DNA from: Anthropogastromicrobium chipingensis_A
GTDB taxonomy: Bacteria; Bacillota; Clostridia; Lachnospirales; Lachnospiraceae
DNA: 64,000 nt
Direction of reading: 5' to 3'
Assembly: GCA_963605535.1 (NCBI GenBank)
Contig: CAVCXB010000003.1
Coordinates: 1 to 64,000 of the forward strand
The position numbers and the translations under genes are program-made. How positions within the stretch are numbered: the stretch's first letter is position 1; every line of letters begins with the position of its first letter. The notes below the pieces were generated by a model, which was not told the origin of the DNA, did not search any database, and saw only the letters and a list, made by a program, of their open reading frames with translations. Shown here in pieces: positions 59,142-64,000 of this stretch.

Positions 59142-59492
59142 TTACTCTTTCTTGTAAGGCGTCATCAACAGACCTTCACAAACATACGAATGGCCTAATT
59201 TCTTAGGTCTATCCGGTGAAGCAAGATCATCTCGTTTCATGTTTAAGGCAAGTGTTGCCTTAACTACCTCCGATGAAACGAGGTAAACGACTCCATCTTC
59301 TTTTGGAGGAAGATTTAAAATGGCCATCGGAGTTTGCCATTTAATCGTGATTCCCGATTCGAGAATCACCGAATTTGTATCAAAAACAACCCGGCAAGAA
59401 TTCACCGGATTGATCGACAACGGATCGATTGTCTTAATCGATCCAAACGACTTTATGCTCACCGGATGTGAGCATAGATTTTTAATCTTCAT
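59142..59492 (-). CDS. First protein of the AAA+/VWA operon, unknown (116 aa)
   Basis: Not recognised. It looks like a small beta domain (MKIKNLCSHPVSIKSFGSIK; SVILESGITIKWQTPMAILN) with a helical basic end. AAAGGAAAA precedes the ATG. A long structured leader lies upstream. Confidence 0.58.
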   Translation of the reverse strand: MKIKNLCSHPVSIKSFGSIKTIDPLSINPVNSCRVVFDTNSVILESGITIKWQTPMAILNLPPKEDGVVYLVSSEVVKATLALNMKRDDLASPDRPKKLGHSYVCEGLLMTPYKKE

Positions 59493-59555
59493 TTTATTTT
59501 CCTTTCTATTATTCGTCTCATCCCGTCTCTTCTCGTATATTTAGCCTCCTTTTTA
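59493..59555 (-). promoter_or_regulatory. Conserved leader, copy 3
   Basis: AAAGGAGGCTAAATATACGA followed by GAAGAGACGGGATGAGACG before the gene at 59492. It is the most diverged in the G-rich part. Confidence 0.5.
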
Positions 59556-59760
59556 ACGGGCTCTTGGGCGCCTCAGCGCCCTCCACCCACCTAAGCTTAT
59601 GAGACTTAGGATTTTTCATGGGTATCCTTAATGGGTGACACCCATTCTAGGCAGCCCAGAGTGTATGGGATTCAGATCCCACACCTCTCTAGGCAGCCTA
59701 CAGCGGTTTATGATTTAAGGCATACTATACGGTAGCATGCCTTACCCAATCAGCGCCCGC
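59556..59760 (-). ncRNA. Structured RNA leader or small RNA
   Basis: About 200 bp without a gene and with five successive hairpins: AAGGCAT/ATGCCTT, GGGAT/ATCCC, AATGGGT/ACCCATT, CCTAAG/CTTAGG and GGGCGC/GCGCCC. A CTAGGCAGCC element occurs twice. It lies directly upstream of the AAA+/VWA operon on the minus strand and may regulate it. I see no clear promoter or U-tract, so its limits are uncertain. Confidence 0.5.
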
Positions 59761-59790
59761 CATATATGACTAAAAAATTTCCACGGTATG

Positions 59791-59818
59791 TTTACTTTTG
59801 GTTACCATTTGGTAAAAT
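59791..59818 (+). promoter_or_regulatory. Rightward promoter candidate
   Basis: TTTACT (59791-59796), 16-bp spacer starting TTTGG, TAAAAT (59813-59818). A second TTTACTTTTGG lies about 55 bp downstream without a good -10 box, and TATAAT occurs near 59899. Confidence 0.55.
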
Positions 59819-59925
59819 TTTCCGCACAGAAAATTCCATCTGTGTTTACTTTTGGAATATCAAATTTATTTTTCCCGCACGCATTCCTATTATGTATAAT
59901 ATATGCAGAAGGAAGATCACGAACT

Positions 59926-60546
59926 ATGAAAACATATTACATCAAGGCTGACACCATGAAGGACGCCATCGACAAGTACAAGGCTCTCCGCAGCAAGGCC
60001 GATCGCCATGACGACGATGAGGACATCAGATCCGCGCTGAGCGCATCGGACTGGGATGATGCGGAGGACTATTCCGCCGAATCCTCGGCTGACGCGCGAG
60101 GAACGGATGTCGAGGAAGCTGACTGGGATGGATCGGATGATGCGTCCGGCGTTGAGGATGACGACGGCATCGACATCACCCCTGTTGACGAGGACGGCAA
60201 TGACATCGAGCCGGAAGGCGATGATGAGATCCATGAGGATGGCGAGCCCGAGGAGCCGGAGGAGGACGAAAGACCGAAGCCGGAGAAGAACCCGAGAGTC
60301 GACGAGCTCTGCGAGGCCATCATGGGCAACGAGCAGTTCGAGTGCGAGAGCGCAGTCGTCGTAGGACCGAACAAGGTCGAATGCGTCGGAGGCGTCATGA
60401 CGAGCGACTGCCCGGAAGGCACGAAGTGGTATGCCGTCATCGACAGCGACGGAAGCGTCATGACGTACGTGGACTGTGACGGCATGATGAAGGACTTCGC
60501 CGTGTATACGCCGGAAGAGGCCGAGAAGCAGTTCTTCGGAAAGTAA
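59926..60546 (+). CDS. Acidic phage protein of unknown function (206 aa)
   Basis: Start at ATG 59926 (MKTYYIKADTMKDAIDKYKA) with AAGGAAG upstream; the 46 codons before it cover promoter DNA. A helical start is followed by a highly acidic middle (about 30-120) and a folded C-terminal domain with VMTSDCPEGTKWYAVIDSDG. It resembles in layout the acidic genes at 5236 and 25801. GC-rich. Its own terminator follows. Confidence 0.65.
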   Translation: MKTYYIKADTMKDAIDKYKALRSKADRHDDDEDIRSALSASDWDDAEDYSAESSADARGTDVEEADWDGSDDASGVEDDDGIDITPVDEDGNDIEPEGDDEIHEDGEPEEPEEDERPKPEKNPRVDELCEAIMGNEQFECESAVVVGPNKVECVGGVMTSDCPEGTKWYAVIDSDGSVMTYVDCDGMMKDFAVYTPEEAEKQFFGK

Positions 60547-60552
60547 ATCATG

Positions 60553-60583
60553 AGGCGCCCATAGGGCGCCTATTTTTTTTTTT
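60553..60583 (+). terminator. Terminator
   Basis: AGGCGCCC / GGGCGCCT with a 3-nt loop and a run of ten or more T. Confidence 0.93.
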
Positions 60584-60605
60584 GCGCGCATCGGGGAGGA
60601 GCATG

Positions 60606-60634
60606 TTTACTTTTGGGAATGGAAAAAATAAAAC
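60606..60634 (+). promoter_or_regulatory. Rightward promoter of the 902-aa protein gene
   Basis: TTTACT (60606-60611), 17-bp spacer starting TTTGG, TAAAAC (60629-60634). An alternative TATAAT at about 60658 lacks a -35 box. Confidence 0.6.
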
Positions 60635-60690
60635 GGGCGGGAGGGTCATGATGTTATATAATAAGATAAGATATAGAGGTATCATGCGAT

Positions 60691-63399
60691 ATGAACATAT
60701 ACAGAGTTGTGATAAATGACGACAAGGCGAAAAGCGTTCCAGCCGGAACGGGCTTTGAGGAATTGGTCAAGGGATACAATGAGATTCCAGGAAACGAGAA
60801 GCTGGACGATTCCGTCGTGAGGGCCATCAGGAAGTATCTCGGCGAATACAGGGCGGAGGATGAGTATCCGTATGAATTCATCGAGAAGAACAAGGACGTC
60901 TATGACACCGTCATCTTCAAGTGGCTGGATGATGTCGAGCTCTTCAGACGCTACGTCGATACTGCGCTGGACAGATCAGACGCCATCCGAGTGAGAATCG
61001 ATGAGCTTTATCGGACGCTGAACGAGGATGTCTATCCGAAGAGCTACATCAAGCTCAAGAGGAAGCTGGCCCCGCTGTACAATGGAAAGCTCAGAAAGAT
61101 CATGAACGGCGAAATCGACAGCGACGGCATCAGGATTCCCGTCGAGCTGATGGACAGGGTTGCATCGTACACGATAAGAATCTACACCCTCACCATCGAC
61201 AGATTCCATAAGGGCAAGGACGGCAGCGGAGTAAGATTCGAGCGCAATGTCCCGATGTTCACCACGCCGATGGACGCGAAGAGACAGATTGAGAGCATCC
61301 TCGCCGCACACGGCATCCAGACCAACACCGGCGGATCCAACAGGATCGATACGAGCGGCAAGTTCGACATCGACAAGGCGGGAAACAGAGTCGAGAAGAA
61401 GGTCAAGTACAACCTGGTGTTCTCGGAGCCGAGGGAAGGCAGGTTCGCTCCGCCGGATGCGGATGCCGTCCTCGACATCAACGTCATATCTCCGATAGAC
61501 GACGAATCGGAGCTCGGATCGAAGATGGATGAGCATCGGGATGCCGCATACAGGGCGGCAAAGACGATTGCGCGGTTCCTGCGCAGCGACATCAAGGACA
61601 TGTTCAAGTCTGCGGTCAGCACTGACAGATACGGCAATGTCTATGCGTACCATCTGGATATGAGGCTGATCAATTATGACAGTCTCCACGGACGCGACAT
61701 CGTGAAGGAAGACGGCTTCAGCAATGACAACTACGCCTACAGCAGATATGGCAGTGGCGACAGCAAATACGGTGGCAGCGGATCCAATGACCAGAGCGGC
61801 GGACTGACCGGAGGCGAGAACACACCGAAACTGTCGGATCTCGGCGCATGGTTCGTGGCCGCGTACGATGAGAGCCAGCTCAATGCCATGATGGATGCCA
61901 TCGGGAAAATCAATGAGGGCCTGGGAAACGGCACCTACTACAGTGCCTCGAACAGCGGAATAACGAATGAGACGGTCAAGGATCGCGGCACATCATCCAA
62001 TGATCCGGTATACGATGCGAACACGAAGGCGGGAATCGCATTCGAGAACTGCCTCACCAAATACAGATGCGTCCATGACAACAGGAAATACCGTCTTGAC
62101 GCAAAGAATCAGCAGAGCAGGGATGTCGGAGAAGCCAAAGTCACGACATACATGATCCCTCTGAATAAGCTCTACACCGGAAAAGTCATGTTCGCCGAGA
62201 AGGAAGGCGACATCCCGTATGAGACATCGCTGCCAAAACTGATCAACAAATACCTGCTGGACAATTCAGCCGGCCCATGGAAAGTATACCGAACCATGAC
62301 TGCGATGAATGCGGACATGACTGCCAAGCATATGAAGGGCAAAGGCGTCAAGCCGTTCTCATACGATGATTACGGCCTGAAGACCGACGGATACGACACG
62401 CAGGCGATGAACTGGGATGACAGGCAGTCATCGGAGTTCGACAAAGCATTGGACGATCTGATGAGCGGCAAAGCCAAGTTCGATCCGAATAAGGCCTATG
62501 AGAACAACCCGATCATCAGGCTCCATGCCGGAAACGCCACCCTGGCCGAGAAGCACGGATTCAACTATGCGTTTGTCGTCACGTTCACGCCCGTTGCCGA
62601 TGCCAATCTCGATGATTCCGGCGATCTCCGAAAGCTGCACCGTGAGATACGCGAGGCGATCGACGCGGCTATGCTGGAGAATATCGTTGAGTATGTGCAG
62701 TACATCAGCGATCAGAAGGCCTGCTATGGATATGATGAGATTGCGGTCATCTCATTCAATTACCGCATAAAGGAAAACTACAAAGGCAAAAAGGACTACA
62801 TGGAATGGCTGAATGAGATCAAGGACGGCTTCATGACGAAGCTGTATCAGACATGCCTGAATCATGAGGCGCACGGGTCAGACATCATGACTTACGACAA
62901 GGTCGATTCGTATGTGACCGAATTGGTGAGACCCGCCTATAATGAAGAGTTCGATGCGCTGAAGAAGAGATACAATGAGCCTCTGACAGAAGAAGAGGGG
63001 GAGCAGGCCAAGCCAGAGACGGCGGAAAACAGAAAAGCCGTTCCATCAGAGGTTCCCGCGCCAAAGCAGGAGAGGGTCTCAACCATGCCGAAATCATATG
63101 ACATCGTCATAACGATCATCGATCCCGATGGATCCAATTACGACTTCATCAACGGATTCGTCAATGGCTATCTCGATTCCCATCTGGATGGCTTCGATGT
63201 ATCCGATGCATCATGGAACACCACCCTGGATGCATATCATGTGACAGCCGTGGCGAAAACGGCGCAGAGCACATTGGATGCGAAGGCAATCAGCCTCGAC
63301 GCCATGAGGCGATCCATATGCGATGCCGCCATGAATGAATGGGGGTTCGATGACGGAGTCGCAGAACTCATTTCCAGAGTGGATGTAAAGGAGAAGTGA
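60691..63399 (+). CDS. Very large phage protein of unknown function (902 aa)
   Basis: Not recognised. Helical N-terminus (1-150), a mixed domain (150-340), a Gly/Ser/Tyr-rich linker (about 345-375, SRYGSGDSKYGGSGSNDQSG), a second large domain (380-740), a charged linker with EEEGEQAKPETAENRKAVPS (about 745-780) and a C-terminal ferredoxin-like alpha/beta part (SYDIVITIIDPDGSNYDFIN onward). Multidomain layout and linkers suit a virion or injected protein. It is coupled to the next gene by a 2-bp gap. GC-rich. AGAGG lies about 11 nt before the ATG. Confidence 0.65.
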   Translation: MNIYRVVINDDKAKSVPAGTGFEELVKGYNEIPGNEKLDDSVVRAIRKYLGEYRAEDEYPYEFIEKNKDVYDTVIFKWLDDVELFRRYVDTALDRSDAIRVRIDELYRTLNEDVYPKSYIKLKRKLAPLYNGKLRKIMNGEIDSDGIRIPVELMDRVASYTIRIYTLTIDRFHKGKDGSGVRFERNVPMFTTPMDAKRQIESILAAHGIQTNTGGSNRIDTSGKFDIDKAGNRVEKKVKYNLVFSEPREGRFAPPDADAVLDINVISPIDDESELGSKMDEHRDAAYRAAKTIARFLRSDIKDMFKSAVSTDRYGNVYAYHLDMRLINYDSLHGRDIVKEDGFSNDNYAYSRYGSGDSKYGGSGSNDQSGGLTGGENTPKLSDLGAWFVAAYDESQLNAMMDAIGKINEGLGNGTYYSASNSGITNETVKDRGTSSNDPVYDANTKAGIAFENCLTKYRCVHDNRKYRLDAKNQQSRDVGEAKVTTYMIPLNKLYTGKVMFAEKEGDIPYETSLPKLINKYLLDNSAGPWKVYRTMTAMNADMTAKHMKGKGVKPFSYDDYGLKTDGYDTQAMNWDDRQSSEFDKALDDLMSGKAKFDPNKAYENNPIIRLHAGNATLAEKHGFNYAFVVTFTPVADANLDDSGDLRKLHREIREAIDAAMLENIVEYVQYISDQKACYGYDEIAVISFNYRIKENYKGKKDYMEWLNEIKDGFMTKLYQTCLNHEAHGSDIMTYDKVDSYVTELVRPAYNEEFDALKKRYNEPLTEEEGEQAKPETAENRKAVPSEVPAPKQERVSTMPKSYDIVITIIDPDGSNYDFINGFVNGYLDSHLDGFDVSDASWNTTLDAYHVTAVAKTAQSTLDAKAISLDAMRRSICDAAMNEWGFDDGVAELISRVDVKEK

Positions 63400-63401
63400 T
63401 C

Positions 63402-64000
63402 ATGCCCGAAATAAGACTCAACCTTGACGAGCCGAGATTCGACAAGGTCAACTTCTATCGATATGCCGTATGCGTCGTGCGGATGAGCTCATCGGATTTC
63501 TTCGATGGGCTCCGCGCCGGCAGTCTCTCCTTCAGCGGATTGGATATATCAAAGGCTTTCCGTGAATTCGACGATGATGCGTACATCGCCAATCAGCGGT
63601 TTGAGCCTGCGGACAAGATAATCAATGCGACGAATCCTGTGCGCAAAGGCGAGTTCATAGGATACATCTATGGGAAGCATGTCGCCGGAAAGTCTGGCAT
63701 ACCAATCAACAGCGTCAATGGCGGATACGGCAATGGAGCGCCTGTCGCACAGTTCATATGGTGCGATCGGGGAAACCTCGATTCAGAGAAATTCAAGGTG
63801 AACCAGAGCTATCAGGCATATGACGGCAACGCGGATTCCGTGAGCCTTGTGACGAAGCTTGCGTTCTTCGGACCGAAACCGGCAGCCCAGAAGGTTGCGG
63901 ACAAGACACTGAGACAGACTCTCGGACTGTCGTATGACACTGCATCGCTCGATCATGTCGAGACAATCAATATGTACAGGCCGAAGGAGAATGCAAAGCC
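63402..64000 (+). CDS. Phage protein cut by the right edge (199 aa seen)
   Basis: Starts at ATG 63402 with AAGGAG 7 nt upstream and stays open to the end of the window. It begins MPEIRLNLDEPRFDKVNFYR and contains NSVNGGYGNGAPVAQFIWCD. Not recognised. It is co-transcribed with the 902-aa gene. Confidence 0.65.
   Translation, partial: MPEIRLNLDEPRFDKVNFYRYAVCVVRMSSSDFFDGLRAGSLSFSGLDISKAFREFDDDAYIANQRFEPADKIINATNPVRKGEFIGYIYGKHVAGKSGIPINSVNGGYGNGAPVAQFIWCDRGNLDSEKFKVNQSYQAYDGNADSVSLVTKLAFFGPKPAAQKVADKTLRQTLGLSYDTASLDHVETINMYRPKENAK

Noticed and set aside
59664..59690. tRNA-like T arm (GGGAT...ATCCC)
   Set aside because: The loop is not TTCRANN and no acceptor or anticodon stem can be paired around it.
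1..64000. CRISPR array, insertion sequence or integrase
   Set aside because: No spaced direct repeats of 24-40 bp, no transposase or recombinase motifs, and no terminal inverted repeats around a gene were seen.

Overview
The window looks like an internal 64-kb piece of a large tailed double-stranded DNA phage (Caudoviricetes). The host is probably a low-to-mid-GC gut member of the Bacillota. Evidence for a phage: genes are packed end to end with 1-30 bp overlaps, most are short and unrecognised, and there are a terminase-small-subunit-like gene, a D5-type primase-helicase, fibre genes, a diversity-generating retroelement (DGR), orphan DNA methyltransferases and a single tRNA. No ribosomal or housekeeping genes are present. 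Evidence for a Bacillota host: strong Shine-Dalgarno sites (AAAGGAGG-like), sigma-A-like promoters with 17-bp spacers, U-tract terminators and a lipobox lipoprotein. Terminase large subunit, portal and major capsid genes are not here, and both edge genes are cut, so the genome is bigger than the window.

Layout. 1-2.6 kb: the end of an AT-rich rightward gene. 2.7-10.9 kb (leftward): small genes and a tRNA-Pro, a TerS-like gene, the primase-helicase, then a cluster of small gut-phage virion-type genes. 11.0-17.0 kb (rightward): a coiled-coil fibre, a C-type-lectin-like variable fibre tip with a 110-bp variable repeat (VR), the template repeat (TR), the DGR reverse transcriptase and two small genes. 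17.1-18.2 kb: a leucine-rich-repeat gene. 18.3-25.1 kb (leftward): accessory genes including a GNAT, a ThyX-like protein, a lipoprotein, a small membrane protein and FolD. 25.5-34.6 kb: a GC-rich block with an SF2 helicase, a class-3-lipase-like protein, a 1024-aa protein and, at 26.77-27.06 kb, a promoter- and terminator-bounded series of hairpins that I read as an undescribed structured RNA.

34.6-36.4 kb has no convincing gene. It holds two perfect 20-bp inverted repeats with 7-nt loops, 10-bp iteron-like repeats at both ends, and about 750 bp of nested long-range inverted repeats that look like a large ornate non-coding RNA. 36.4-54.4 kb (leftward) is a long early-type array of small proteins. 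It includes a paralogous DGYYP family, a Dam-type methylase, an EcoRI-type methylase beside a DUF262-HNH nuclease, Api92-like and DprA-like proteins. This array carries about 107 copies of the palindrome TACGTA, roughly one per 170 bp. None was seen from 54.8 to 64 kb. 54.4-59.5 kb (leftward) is a MoxR-like AAA+ ATPase / VWA-zincin operon with conserved G-rich leaders. 59.8-64 kb (rightward) holds an acidic protein and two large proteins of unknown function.

How it fits together. The DGR mutagenises the fibre tip and so probably changes host range. Leftward operons are bounded by modules in which a terminator is followed directly by a promoter of the form TTGACATTTGG-N12-TATAAT. All functions are read from sequence motifs alone; no database search was possible.
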